Of a stretch of DNA of 64,000 nt, positions 48,727 to 57,218 are shown one piece after another. The translations under genes were made by a program, and so were the position numbers. Location: assembly GCF_001314995.1 (NCBI RefSeq), contig NZ_CP012938.1, positions 5,394,001-5,458,000 of the forward strand, written 5' to 3'. Numbering within the stretch: position 1 is the first letter of the stretch; each line of letters begins with the position of its first letter. The notes beneath the pieces were generated by a model. It saw nothing but the letters and a program-made list of their open reading frames with translations. It was not told the DNA's origin and made no database searches. The DNA is from Bacteroides ovatus (GTDB lineage: Bacteria > Bacteroidota > Bacteroidia > Bacteroidales > Bacteroidaceae).

Positions 48727-50913
48727 TTATTTCGCCCCACGCTTGTTCAGTACATCCGTTATCATGTCTTTTACATCCTGTCCGACTTGTATGAAATTTT
48801 TATACAAGATGCGTTCCCGTTCCTCCCTCGACTTAAAGGTGTAGAACTTCGGTAGCGGTACATAGGCCGCTTCCTCCGCTTTTATCTCCTTCATATCGAA
48901 ATCCGTCTTGCAGAAGAACTTTGTAGTCTTGAACTCTTCCGATTCCTGAATGTTCATCGAGCCTCCTGTACCGGTTTTCGTCTTCACGAAATCCCTGGCC
49001 GTCTGTCCGCAAATCCATCCCGTCGCCATATCCGAAATTTTCGAGGCGGGTACAAGGCTGTCCATATTCTCATTGAGATTGATGCTCGTCTTATCCCGGT
49101 CGATGGTCACGCCCTTTTTGACCTGTACTACCTTGCCGAAAATGTCATTCGACAACCATTCCAGTGTCTCTTTTGCGCGAGCTGAACCGCTTACCACGTT
49201 GCCCACTGTCGTGATGATTTTTTGCATTCCCACTTTTCCGTAGTCAGCCTCCAACTGCGGCAACTCCTGAAAACCCAGCGTTACGCTTACCTTGTTGCTT
49301 CTCGCCGTACCTATCAGTCGGTCTATCTTGTGGAAATACAGTGTCGGCAGCTCATCCACGATGATGCTGACCGGAATATTCTTCCCCTGCCCGGTGTTCA
49401 CACGGGTAACGAGACGGTTCAATATCAGAGCGTTCAACGCTCCGATGATACTTTCCATTTCCGGATCGTTGGCTATCAGCAGATAACTGGGTGACTTGGG
49501 GTCACTAACTTTCAGGTCGAAGTCGTCCCCATCCTTGTGGAATATCCAGTAGGATTCCTTGGTGGCCAAACGGCTGGTATAGACACGCAGCGTACCAATC
49601 ATACCCTCTAATTGTTCCATTGCCTTGTTCTTGAAGGCCGTCTGGAACGGGCCGAGCAACGGCGCGACCTCGTTGTCCGTCTCCAGTACCTCAAAAATAG
49701 TCTGGTAGCTCTCATTGAGAAATGAAAGGATATGCGGCATATCCGAGTATTTTCCCAGCCAATAGGCAGGTTCCACGATGCTGCCACCCTCACGGTCACG
49801 AACGACACCCGTCGGCTTCCAGAACTTCGTCTGCGGATCTTGCCGTTTCTCCGCATATAGTTTCTTTCCGTTTGCATCGTAGGGTTCCCGCTCGTAGTTC
49901 ACGAAAAAGTAGATACAGGCGGCAAGAAAGTTCACGGCAGAAGTCTGAAAGAACTGGTCACTGCCTCCGCCTCCCTCTTTCTTGCCTTTCTGCAGGGATT
50001 CCAACAGGGTTTCCGCCGTTTCGCTCGCCGCCGCAAGATTATTGATGTACTTTGCCTGAATGGGGTTCACCCGTTTGCTGTACTCCACATCCACGAAGTT
50101 GATGATGTTGAACTTGCACCCTTTGGGCAGTTTTCCGAGCTTCTGGTTTTTCTTGTAATGATAGTAAAGTTTAGTGGCAAGTGTCGGAAATTTGTAGTCA
50201 TAGACCACCATCGCAAAGCCCTTGGCACTATGTTGGCGGATGAACGGTTCTATGATGCTGAACGTCTTACCGCTGCCCGGAGTTCCGACTACCCATGTTC
50301 CTCTGAAACAGTTGCTTATCGACACCCATCCCTTGCGAAATTTACCTTTGTAATAGTACCGCATCGGTATATTCACGCTATACTGGTTCTCAACCTTCTC
50401 TTCGCTCTGCTCGAAACTTTCATTCTCAAAGTTGAACCGGTCTTTACCCAGTCCCTCCTTGATGAACTTCGAGATGTTATCCAGTGCGATATGTACCAAT
50501 ATCACACCGACAAGCGTGGTCGCCATGTAGAAGATGATATTTAGTGGCAACGTGTAGAGCCTCGTTTCCATCGGATGATGGTACAACCACACGGAGAACA
50601 CAATCAGGAACAGTCCGCTGATTAGCGGATATAACACCTGTCTCCGGGCATCGAACTCCAGATGCTTCTTGTTCCTCGTACCGATACAGGTGATGCAGAT
50701 AAGCAGGAACGTCGCAATCTTGCTGTACACAAGATTACCGTCATTGTAAATCATCCACTGCTTGATGCGCCCGTGAATATCAATCAGTATGCCACCCCAG
50801 TGGTCGAGCATGGCAGGGTCGATGGCATACTCGAAGAACTCCATCAGCACGGAGATATAGATGACCGCACGGAATATCTTGTAGAACCCTTGTAATTCTT
50901 TGCTCTCTTCCAT
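48727..50913 (-). CDS. VirD4/TraG-type conjugal coupling protein (Bacteroidales MobC class)
   Basis: 728 residues. The N-terminus carries several membrane helices (FRAVIYISVLMEFFEYAI, IATFLLICITCIG, YPLISGLFLIVFSVWLYH, IIFYMATTLVGVILVHIAL). Walker A GTWVVGTPGSGKTFSI lies near residue 215 and Walker B VSIIVDELPTLYFHKID near 520. The C-terminus has TGWICGQTARDFVKTK. It should couple the relaxase-DNA complex to the secretion channel at the inner membrane. It is the last gene of the conjugation operon. The name varies in the literature (TraG or MobC); the ATPase homologous to VirB4, also often called TraG, is a different gene at the right edge. Confidence 0.92.
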   Translation of the reverse strand: MEESKELQGFYKIFRAVIYISVLMEFFEYAIDPAMLDHWGGILIDIHGRIKQWMIYNDGNLVYSKIATFLLICITCIGTRNKKHLEFDARRQVLYPLISGLFLIVFSVWLYHHPMETRLYTLPLNIIFYMATTLVGVILVHIALDNISKFIKEGLGKDRFNFENESFEQSEEKVENQYSVNIPMRYYYKGKFRKGWVSISNCFRGTWVVGTPGSGKTFSIIEPFIRQHSAKGFAMVVYDYKFPTLATKLYYHYKKNQKLGKLPKGCKFNIINFVDVEYSKRVNPIQAKYINNLAAASETAETLLESLQKGKKEGGGGSDQFFQTSAVNFLAACIYFFVNYEREPYDANGKKLYAEKRQDPQTKFWKPTGVVRDREGGSIVEPAYWLGKYSDMPHILSFLNESYQTIFEVLETDNEVAPLLGPFQTAFKNKAMEQLEGMIGTLRVYTSRLATKESYWIFHKDGDDFDLKVSDPKSPSYLLIANDPEMESIIGALNALILNRLVTRVNTGQGKNIPVSIIVDELPTLYFHKIDRLIGTARSNKVSVTLGFQELPQLEADYGKVGMQKIITTVGNVVSGSARAKETLEWLSNDIFGKVVQVKKGVTIDRDKTSINLNENMDSLVPASKISDMATGWICGQTARDFVKTKTGTGGSMNIQESEEFKTTKFFCKTDFDMKEIKAEEAAYVPLPKFYTFKSREERERILYKNFIQVGQDVKDMITDVLNKRGAK

Positions 50914-50916
50914 GAA

Positions 50917-51663
50917 TCAATCCGTTGTTAATTCTTGTTTCCGACGATACCAACGGTCGTTGATTCGTATGACATCCATACCGAACCACACACCGTTTTC
51001 GTTCAGTTTCGTCTTTATTCTTTCAAGTGCTACCGGTCCTAAACCCCAGATTTCCATGAGATATTCCTCGTTGAGCTGAATCAGGTCGCCGACATACAAT
51101 ATCCCATGAGATTCGAGTTTGCTTCTGACTATAGGCGTCATTTTCATGCTGAATATCGGCTGTGAGAGATAATGCACCTCTTCTGCCTGAATGTTGTCCA
51201 AGGCTATCTCAAGCCCTTCTTTGACTCTCTGGACAGAATTGATGTATTCTTCCTGCTGTTGGATTTTAATTTCCTGTTGCTGTATCTCATCACGCAATTC
51301 AGAAGCCTTCCTTAAAAGTTCGGCATTGCTTCGCTTCAATTCGTCATTAACATCCGTCATCGACCGGTTGTTTAACTCAAGTTCCTTGCGTTTGCCGTTC
51401 AACTCCTTGACAACTTCCTCCAATTTGGCAATCTGGCATCTCAGAGCCGAACCTTTCCCATTGTCTGCCGCCATGTTATCCAAAAGGTAGCTGAAGCGTT
51501 GAATCAGATAATCAATGTCCTTTTTATCAGACGCAACAGAATCGGCGAGCTTTTTCAGTTTTTGCCGAGGTGATTCATCTTTGATGGGATAGTATATGAG
51601 GAAAGCCCCCAATACCATCAATACTATACAGAAAAGCATATCTATATTCATATCGTTGCACAT
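50917..51663 (-). CDS. Membrane-anchored coiled-coil protein with RNA-polymerase alpha-CTD-like domain
   Basis: 248 residues. Residues about 8-26 form one membrane helix (MLFCIVLMVLGAFLIYYPI). A long coiled coil follows (about 35-160: LEEVVKELNGKRKELELNN, ELLRKASELRDEIQQQEIKIQQQEEYINSVQRVKEGLE). Residues about 165-235 read LSQPIFSMKMTPIVRSKLES, HGILYVGDLIQLNEEYLMEIWGLGPVALERIKTKLNENGVWFGM. This matches the C-terminal domain of RNA polymerase alpha: L-x-VRS, GDL, N/G-LG-x-x-x-L-x-x-I-K, G-x-x-x-GM. The combination is unusual. It is encoded 3 bases before the coupling-protein gene, so a transfer role (DNA contact at the membrane) is more likely than transcription. Confidence 0.75.
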   Translation of the reverse strand: MCNDMNIDMLFCIVLMVLGAFLIYYPIKDESPRQKLKKLADSVASDKKDIDYLIQRFSYLLDNMAADNGKGSALRCQIAKLEEVVKELNGKRKELELNNRSMTDVNDELKRSNAELLRKASELRDEIQQQEIKIQQQEEYINSVQRVKEGLEIALDNIQAEEVHYLSQPIFSMKMTPIVRSKLESHGILYVGDLIQLNEEYLMEIWGLGPVALERIKTKLNENGVWFGMDVIRINDRWYRRKQELTTD

Positions 51664-51664
51664 T

Positions 51665-52321
51665 TTATTTGTTCATGGTAATTATAGGCCGCAGCTTATG
51701 CGCCTGTGTCTTAGGTGTCTCCTGCATCGCGCCGCTTCCTGTCGAGTAAAGCCACGCTTTCGCCGTCTCTTGTCCGGACACTTCCGTCGATGTCCAGTAC
51801 CAGCAATCGTATTCATCCAACGGCAACGGATGACCGCCGCACCGTTCAATGACAGGATTGACGGTTTCCCGGACAGCATACAGCAACCGCATCTGTGCTA
51901 CCGACGGGATATAGGCACTCTGTCCGTACCGCCACAGGTCAAAGACCGCTTCCGCCATAGGCGAAGCCGTCTCCCTTGTGTCGTACAGCGCAAAGGTGTT
52001 CATGTTCCCGTCCAATGCCCCGATGTCGGCCGACGTCCCTTGTGCGACACCGAGGCTGTCGGCGAATGCCGCCGGAGCAATGTCCCACAGGTAAACCGCA
52101 TAGCCGTTCCCTTCCGTTCCTTCACGGCGTTCGGTATCAAAGACAACCGCTATTGCCCGCTTCCCCGATTGTTCATACTGCGCATAGGACAATGCCGTGC
52201 CGTCCTCGCAGAGAATATGCCCCGGACGTACCGCCGTATCGGGTACGTCGATATGGGCGTCACAGGCAGCGCACAATACCGCCGCCACTACCATTGCAAT
52301 CCATTGAATCTTTCGTATCAT
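51665..52321 (-). CDS. Conjugation-operon lipoprotein with DUF1566-like C-terminus
   Basis: 218 residues, MIRKIQWIAMVVAAVLCAAC with a lipobox at residue 20. The middle has RPGHILCEDGTALSYAQYEQSGKRAIAVVFDTE, a common repeat start in Bacteroidetes surface proteins. The C-terminal half (DLWRYGQSAYIPSVAQMRLLYAVRETVNPVIERCGGHPLPLDEYDCWYWTSTE, and AWLYSTGSGAMQETPKTQAHKLRPII) resembles DUF1566/Lcl domains. It lies between TraO and the coiled-coil gene in the tra operon. It is likely anchored to the outer membrane, possibly on the surface, and may contact the recipient; that is inference. Confidence 0.7.
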   Translation of the reverse strand: MIRKIQWIAMVVAAVLCAACDAHIDVPDTAVRPGHILCEDGTALSYAQYEQSGKRAIAVVFDTERREGTEGNGYAVYLWDIAPAAFADSLGVAQGTSADIGALDGNMNTFALYDTRETASPMAEAVFDLWRYGQSAYIPSVAQMRLLYAVRETVNPVIERCGGHPLPLDEYDCWYWTSTEVSGQETAKAWLYSTGSGAMQETPKTQAHKLRPIITMNK

Positions 52322-52347
52322 GTCATTTCCGTTTTTTTGTTTTTCCT

Positions 52348-52866
52348 TTATTTTATCGGCAGTTTTACACCCAGCACGATACCTGTCCGCAGCAAATCCG
52401 CCCCTTTTATCATCATGTCACTCTTGACCTGCCAGTACAGCGTCCATCCCGACCGCAGCTCATAATTGTGCTCGTAACCCACATGGATTCCGGCAAGAAA
52501 CTTGTTCGTGTCGCTCCCTGCCGAAGCTCCGATACGCAAGTTGCCGTAATGGTTGCGTCCACGCACCACACAAGGTTTGTACGCCACACCGAAACCATAA
52601 GTGCGGTAGTTGCGCCAGAAGGATTCCGGACAAATATGACCGCAAGATTTACATTCCGTCCATTTCAGATAGCCGTTGGCGAAGAACTCCCACGCATGAC
52701 GGTAGTTCATTTCATGCTCGTAAGCAAGCGTTACGTCCATGCCGTTCTCATACAGCAATCCCACGCCGAGCGAGAGGCGGCCGCCGTTGCGTTGCGCATG
52801 GGCATTGGTGGCAAACCCTATGCAGACAAGCATCAGTAACAAAACTGTTTTCAACGTCTTTTTCAT
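52348..52866 (-). CDS. traO: TraO-type outer-membrane protein
   Basis: Start set at MKKTLKTVLLLMLVCIG (52866), because GGAGG is spaced 7 bases from it and only 1 base from the earlier ATG. The 172-residue chain has a signal peptide ending NAHAQ and then alternating amphipathic strands: GRLSLGVGLLYENGMDVTLAYEHEMNYRHAWEFFANGYLKW, GFGVAYKPCV, LRIGASAGS, FLAGIHVGYEHNYELRSGWTLYWQVKS and a final VLGVKLPIK. This is a small beta-barrel as in Bacteroides TraO. It follows TraN with overlapping stop and start, matching the CTnDOT-type order. Probably part of the outer-membrane side of the transfer channel. Confidence 0.8.
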   Translation of the reverse strand: MKKTLKTVLLLMLVCIGFATNAHAQRNGGRLSLGVGLLYENGMDVTLAYEHEMNYRHAWEFFANGYLKWTECKSCGHICPESFWRNYRTYGFGVAYKPCVVRGRNHYGNLRIGASAGSDTNKFLAGIHVGYEHNYELRSGWTLYWQVKSDMMIKGADLLRTGIVLGVKLPIK

Positions 52867-52868
52867 CG

Positions 52869-53720
52869 TCATTCCTCCTCCAATAAAGCGGTGTTAAATG
52901 AATCGGCCGACAGCACATCCTCGTAGTCGATGTTCAGGCTGATATTGCGCCCGCTGATTTGTTGTTCCGTCATTTCGATAGTCAGCAGCTTGTCGTTCGG
53001 AAAGGTCATCTTTTTCACGACAATCACGTTCCGGTAGCCGTGCTTGAACGTCTTGCCGTGTTCCAATACCAGGGCAGGAGTCAGCTCGATGGTCTGCGCG
53101 TTAGTTGCCTTCGAAAGTTTCTTGTCCGACAGTTTCACCCGTATCTCGTCGATGTCGAAACGGATGTTCGTTTTGTTCTCGATGGAAAAGTCGATGAAGA
53201 AGTAGTCGCCCACCGAGTAAATATTGTTCAGGCGCATCACCATTCGGTGCGCCTTGGTCGCCACGTTGCGGATTTTCGCGGGCGAGTTCCACACCCGTCT
53301 TGCAAAACGCACCATGTCGGCTGTGGACATCGAGACCGTAGGATTGTTGTAGGCTTCCCGTTCCTGTAGCTGAATTTCCTTGTCTGCCACCGCCTCGCTT
53401 ATCCGCGTGGTGTAGATGAGTGCATACTGCGTGCGATAGCGTTCCGTTACGATGGTGACGATGGCCAGCACTTCACCGTCCTCGTGTCCCGTCTCTTTGG
53501 GCTTTAACCGGATGATGTTCTCAATGGGTTGGTCGCCCGCCACCTTGTCTGTGGAAATATCCACGAAGCGGACCGGTTCCGAGGCTGTGATGACGGTCGT
53601 TACCTGTTCATTGACAGTCAGCCGTTCCATCTCTTCGTATGTACGCTGAGCCTGTGCGTTCCGTGTGGCAAAAAGTCCTGCCGCCAGAAGAAATGCAGTT
53701 ATAATTATTTTCTTGTTCAT
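52869..53720 (-). CDS. traN: TraN-type conjugative protein (DUF4138)
   Basis: 283 residues. The signal peptide MNKKIIITAFLLAAGLFATRNAQA precedes a beta-rich chain with the DUF4138/TraN features: TTVITASEPVRFVDISTDKVAGDQPIENIIRLKP, EVLAIVTIVTERYRTQYALIYT, YSVGDYFFIDFSIENKTNIRFDIDEIRVKLSDKK, and a terminal VIVVKKMTFPNDKLLTIEMTEQQISGRNISLNIDYEDV. It resembles VirB9 in layout and would sit in the periplasmic/outer-membrane core. It overlaps traO by 4 bases and lies 20 bases from the DNA-methylase gene inserted between traM and traN. Confidence 0.85.
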   Translation of the reverse strand: MNKKIIITAFLLAAGLFATRNAQAQRTYEEMERLTVNEQVTTVITASEPVRFVDISTDKVAGDQPIENIIRLKPKETGHEDGEVLAIVTIVTERYRTQYALIYTTRISEAVADKEIQLQEREAYNNPTVSMSTADMVRFARRVWNSPAKIRNVATKAHRMVMRLNNIYSVGDYFFIDFSIENKTNIRFDIDEIRVKLSDKKLSKATNAQTIELTPALVLEHGKTFKHGYRNVIVVKKMTFPNDKLLTIEMTEQQISGRNISLNIDYEDVLSADSFNTALLEEE

Positions 53721-53740
53721 ATCGTTTCTGTTGATATTTT

Positions 53741-54544
53741 TTATTTCTTTATTTCCCTTATTTCGCTTTCTTTAATCCCATGACCACGTTCCAGTTCCTC
53801 CCGAATCCGTCGTCCGGCAATTTCGCAATACGTCGGTTCAATCTCGAATCCGATGTAATGCCGTCCCGTGCGGATGGCGGCAATGGCGGTCGTACCCGAA
53901 CCGATGCAGTTGTCCAGCACCACATCGCCCTCGTTGGTATAGGTGCGCATCAGGTACTCTATCAAGGCTACCGGCTTCTGTGTCGGATGATAGAATGCTC
54001 CTGTCTTGTGTTCCTTGGGTATGGAAATGACAGAGGTCGGGTACTTGTCTTCGGCAACACGCACCGGAGCCAGTTTCATTTCACCGTAACAGCGGTTCGT
54101 GAAACCGTCCGTCTTGCGCCGTCCATGATTTTTCCGTTCCGGTGGACACGGCATCATCTGAGGATGATATACCGGCTGACGGTCGTAGAACACGATGATG
54201 TCCTCATGCTGGCGTAGCGGCATCCGGTTGGCATTCAGGTGACCCGTTACCCGGTCTTTCCGCCACACGAGGTTATACCGCCACATCCGGGGTTGCGAGA
54301 GCATGAGCCGCGCCGAGAAGATGCCCTGCGCAAAGAGGATAACGGGGCTTCCCGGCTTGGTGATCCTGCGGTACTGTTCCCACAACGCTTCGAGCGGTAT
54401 CTGCCTGTCCCAGTGTACCGCCTTGTTGCTACGGTTCAACACGCCGTAAGGCAAATCCGCTATCACGGCATCGACACTGCCGTTCGCCATGAGCTTCATG
54501 CCCTCGATACAGTCCATATTATATATGTTGTCAATCTCTATCAT
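53741..54544 (-). CDS. Site-specific DNA methyltransferase (beta class), embedded in the tra operon
   Basis: 267 residues. The order is catalytic motif first: SVDAVIADLPYGVLNRSNKAV (DLPY variant of DPPY), the target region KDRVTGHLNANRMPLRQHEDIIVFY, then the SAM motif DVVLDNCIGSGTTAIAAIRTGRHYIGFEIE. This beta-type arrangement (IV..I) is typical of N4-cytosine or N6-adenine methylases of prophage/plasmid origin. There is no cognate endonuclease nearby, so it is an orphan methylase that could protect the element from restriction in the next host. It sits between traN and traM, same strand, 11-20 bases from each. Confidence 0.88.
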   Translation of the reverse strand: MIEIDNIYNMDCIEGMKLMANGSVDAVIADLPYGVLNRSNKAVHWDRQIPLEALWEQYRRITKPGSPVILFAQGIFSARLMLSQPRMWRYNLVWRKDRVTGHLNANRMPLRQHEDIIVFYDRQPVYHPQMMPCPPERKNHGRRKTDGFTNRCYGEMKLAPVRVAEDKYPTSVISIPKEHKTGAFYHPTQKPVALIEYLMRTYTNEGDVVLDNCIGSGTTAIAAIRTGRHYIGFEIEPTYCEIAGRRIREELERGHGIKESEIREIKK

Positions 54545-54555
54545 GGCTTCCGTTT

Positions 54556-55707
54556 TTACTGTTTCTCACGTCCGTTCACCAGATAGACGAAAGTGCCGTA
54601 TTTCAGCTTTACCTTATTTTTTTTGATAGCTTTGCCGATGGCATTGCTCGTTTTCTGGTAGGCATTCGTAGCGGCTTGCATTCCCCATTGCGAGAGACTG
54701 TTGCCGTAACTGCCGGTATTCATGTTCAGATTCCCCGACACCGCACCGCTTGCCACATCCTTGCTCGTTTCCCGGAACTGGCTGTTCGGTACATAAAGCC
54801 CCTCCATGCCGTCCGTGTCGTAAAGGGACAGGCTGACCTTCACCAGTTCGTCCTCGATGAGAATGCTGGTGATGTTCCCCTTCACACGCCCCGACGAGAA
54901 GCCGCTCATGGTGGCATACAGATACGACCCTCGTTTGACCACGCACTCGTTGATCTCCACGTCGTCGAGCAGACGCAACCGCACACGCGAGCCGTCCACC
55001 GCTTTGATGTCCTCGTCGATAATGGCCTTTATCAGTTTCGGTTCACGGGCATTGACCGCAAGCGTATTGAAGTAATCCGAAGCCGTCTTTACCTTGCGTA
55101 CCACTTCGCTGGGCGGTTCGTTCTCTGACGGGGCTTTTACCGAACGGCTCTCTTCCTCTATTTTTCCCTTAACCTCTATGGTTGCCGTCGGGGGTTGCGC
55201 CGATGCGGTACTGTCCGTATCGGTCGCCGGTAATACCTCATTGCGTCCTCTCAACCTTGCTTCGGCAAGGGCTTTCTCCAGTTCCGCGAGAGCTTCTTGC
55301 TCGCGCGTCTTGGCATCGGCAATTTGCGCTGCCGCAGCCTTTTCCTGCTGTTGCTCATCGAGCAGGGCGATGTCGTCCACCGTGTATTGCGATTCATATT
55401 CTTCCTTGTTGTCATCGGGTTCATCTCGTTCTATGTTATCCACTGCGGAGTAATCCTGTATCTTACCCCATGATTTGGCCATGTTCTCGTACTTGCTGCC
55501 TATGCCGTCACCGCCTTTAAGCCGGGCATCCGGCAAATCGGGGTTCAAAAACTCCGTTGTCTGCAGCGTCTTGTCCGGAATCTCCGCCGTTTCGGTCTGA
55601 AACAGGTCGAAGATGAAGTACGATGCAACCAGAAGCGGGATATACAGGACAGCCGGAAGCATATACTTCGGCTCCCTGAAATTGATTTTATCAAATATCT
55701 TCATCAT
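54556..55707 (-). CDS. traM: TraM-type conjugative protein (VirB10-like)
   Basis: I start at MMKIFDKINFREPKYMLPAV (55707), 7 bases downstream of the preceding gene; 383 residues. A membrane helix (YMLPAVLYIPLLVASYFIFDLF) is followed by a long, Glu/Gln-rich coiled-coil linker (LLDEQQQEKAAAAQIADAKTREQEALAELEKALAEARLRG). From about residue 230 a TraM C-terminal domain follows, with IKAIIDEDIKAVDGSRVRLRLLDDVEINECVVKRGSYLYATMSGFSSGRVKGNI. It resembles VirB10, spanning from the inner membrane to the outer core. Gene order (K, L-like, M, N, O) is that of CTnDOT-type elements, interrupted only by the two methylase genes. Confidence 0.88.
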   Translation of the reverse strand: MMKIFDKINFREPKYMLPAVLYIPLLVASYFIFDLFQTETAEIPDKTLQTTEFLNPDLPDARLKGGDGIGSKYENMAKSWGKIQDYSAVDNIERDEPDDNKEEYESQYTVDDIALLDEQQQEKAAAAQIADAKTREQEALAELEKALAEARLRGRNEVLPATDTDSTASAQPPTATIEVKGKIEEESRSVKAPSENEPPSEVVRKVKTASDYFNTLAVNAREPKLIKAIIDEDIKAVDGSRVRLRLLDDVEINECVVKRGSYLYATMSGFSSGRVKGNITSILIEDELVKVSLSLYDTDGMEGLYVPNSQFRETSKDVASGAVSGNLNMNTGSYGNSLSQWGMQAATNAYQKTSNAIGKAIKKNKVKLKYGTFVYLVNGREKQ

Positions 55708-55714
55708 ACATCTT

Positions 55715-56197
55715 TTAATTGAGTTGTACATACTTGCCTTCAATGCTGCAGTTTTTCAGCACTTCTGCGTTTTCCACTCCGAATGCGATCAGGATGCTGC
55801 CGCAACCGGGAGAATCGCCGCGTGTTCCGTCCGGGCGGTAAAACCGGATGCGGTGGCGCAGGAATTTCATGCCCGTCGCTTTCTCGAAAATGACGTCCTG
55901 AAACATTTTGGAATCGCAACGGTTGAACAACAGCGCGATGCCGTTGCCGTGTTCCGCCAACTTTCGGACAAACTGTTCGATAAGGGGACGCGAGTACGGA
56001 GGATTGAGCCATACACGCCCTTCCCATTTCAGGGACAATCCGTCCATGTCCCGGTCATACATGACCTCGGCGGTCGGCCACAACGGATGGACAGGGGCGC
56101 AAGGGTCAAGGTCGAACCTGCCTAACGCTTTCAGCACCTCCTTCGGGGTGTACCATTCGTCCGACGAGCGGACTGATTTTTCAAATCGTGTATTCAT
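55715..56197 (-). CDS. Phage-type Dam DNA N6-adenine methyltransferase
   Basis: Start set at MNTRFEKSVRSSDEWYTPKE (56197), preceded by AAAGGAG at the right spacing; 160 residues. The chain matches phage/plasmid Dam (DNA N-6-adenine methyltransferase): EWYTPKEVLKALGRFDLDPCAP, the catalytic WLNPPYSRPLIEQFVRKL, GIALLFNRCDSKMFQDVIF, and FYRPDGTRGDSPGCGSILIAFG. Its start overlaps the end of the TraL-like gene by 12 bases, and traM follows after 7 bases, so it is fully integrated in the operon. No restriction enzyme accompanies it. Likely role: modification of element DNA against host restriction. Confidence 0.9.
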   Translation of the reverse strand: MNTRFEKSVRSSDEWYTPKEVLKALGRFDLDPCAPVHPLWPTAEVMYDRDMDGLSLKWEGRVWLNPPYSRPLIEQFVRKLAEHGNGIALLFNRCDSKMFQDVIFEKATGMKFLRHRIRFYRPDGTRGDSPGCGSILIAFGVENAEVLKNCSIEGKYVQLN

Positions 56198-56207
56198 AAG
56201 CACTCCT

Positions 56208-56588
56208 TTATTGCGGTTCATATTTCTTGTTCTCGTTCCGATTTTCCCTTATTTCACCCCCTTGCAGCCTCTTGTGTCTTTCCCGCAGCACCGAATCCTG
56301 CATTTCCGTCGCCGTGCGTGTCGGCCGGCTGTTGCGGTATGCCATCGTAATGCGATAGATGTTCCAAGTGAACCCTCCGATAGCGAAACCGAAGACGATG
56401 ACCAGAAAAAGTATCCGGTGCGCGTTGGCGAATCCCTGTACCTTGGCGGCAGCCTTGTCGATACGTGTCGCTTGGGCGAACTTTCGTCCGGCGGACACCT
56501 CCCGCTCGTAACGGTCTTTGTATTTCGGATCGTTCTTGTCCGGCATCTTTTCACCGAAGAGCATCCGCCTGAATCCCTTGATATTCAT
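56208..56588 (-). CDS. TraL-like membrane protein (126 aa)
   Basis: 126 residues, MNIKGFRRMLFGEKMPDKNDPKYKDRYEREVSAGRKFA.., a basic amphipathic N-terminus, one membrane helix (ANAHRILFLVIVFGFAIGGFTWNIYRI) and a charged C-terminal tail (EMQDSVLRERHKRLQGGEIRENRNENKKYEPQ). Position and build fit TraL of Bacteroidales conjugative transposons, which lies between TraK and TraM with one transmembrane segment. Sequence similarity alone is too weak for a firm name. A small inner-membrane part of the transfer complex is likely. Confidence 0.7.
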   Translation of the reverse strand: MNIKGFRRMLFGEKMPDKNDPKYKDRYEREVSAGRKFAQATRIDKAAAKVQGFANAHRILFLVIVFGFAIGGFTWNIYRITMAYRNSRPTRTATEMQDSVLRERHKRLQGGEIRENRNENKKYEPQ

Positions 56589-56600
56589 AAACTCCGTTGT

Positions 56601-57215
56601 TTAGTAGTTGATCTTCGTTTTCTGTTCGATGTCCTTGTTCAGCAGGGTACGCCAGTTCACGATAAGCAGCCCATGCGGATTGTTCTCTGTTCGGGGTACA
56701 CGCTTGAGCTGTCCTGCCGTCACCAGTTCACGCATCAGGATATTGCTCCGTCGCTCGATGCGCTGCCGTCCGTAGTAGGTGAACTCCATCTTCTCCTTGT
56801 TGAAAGCCACGCTGTCGCAATAGATGGAGAACACCGAACTCGTACCCAAAATGTTGGAGTAGAAACCCTTTTCCTTGAGCGTGTTGTATTGTGCCAACCC
56901 CGTCTCATCGACTAAATACATCGCTTTTTCCATCGTATAGCGGATATATTTGTCATCCGGCGGTAACGTGAAAAAATAATGATGAAACATCTCCACATGG
57001 CTTTTGGCTTCCACATCAAGCGTTTCGTCCATTGTCGTGCGATTCACGAGGATAGGCACGTTGCCGTCCAGCACATACACCTTCTTCTGCGCATCCGAGA
57101 CCATCGTCCGGGCTGTCCAGATGCTTGACAAGCTGATGATGACACATCCCACGAGAAAAGCGGTACAGATGATGCCCACCAGTCTGATTTTGTTTTCCAA
57201 ATTCTTGATGACCAT
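56601..57215 (-). CDS. traK: TraK-type conjugative protein (VirB8-like)
   Basis: 204 residues. A short cytoplasmic start and one membrane helix (LVGIICTAFLVGCVIISLSSIW) are followed by a periplasmic domain: KVYVLDGNVPILVNRTTMDETLDVEAKSHVEMFHHYFFTLPPDDKYIRYTMEKAMYLVD, and FTYYGRQRIERRSNILMRELVTAGQLKRVPRTENNPHGLLIVNWRTLLN. This is the TraK pattern, structurally like VirB8, which nucleates the secretion complex. It is in the expected place after TraJ and before the TraL-like gene, 3 bases from the 57219 gene. Confidence 0.88.
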   Translation of the reverse strand: MVIKNLENKIRLVGIICTAFLVGCVIISLSSIWTARTMVSDAQKKVYVLDGNVPILVNRTTMDETLDVEAKSHVEMFHHYFFTLPPDDKYIRYTMEKAMYLVDETGLAQYNTLKEKGFYSNILGTSSVFSIYCDSVAFNKEKMEFTYYGRQRIERRSNILMRELVTAGQLKRVPRTENNPHGLLIVNWRTLLNKDIEQKTKINY

Positions 57216-57218
57216 CGG

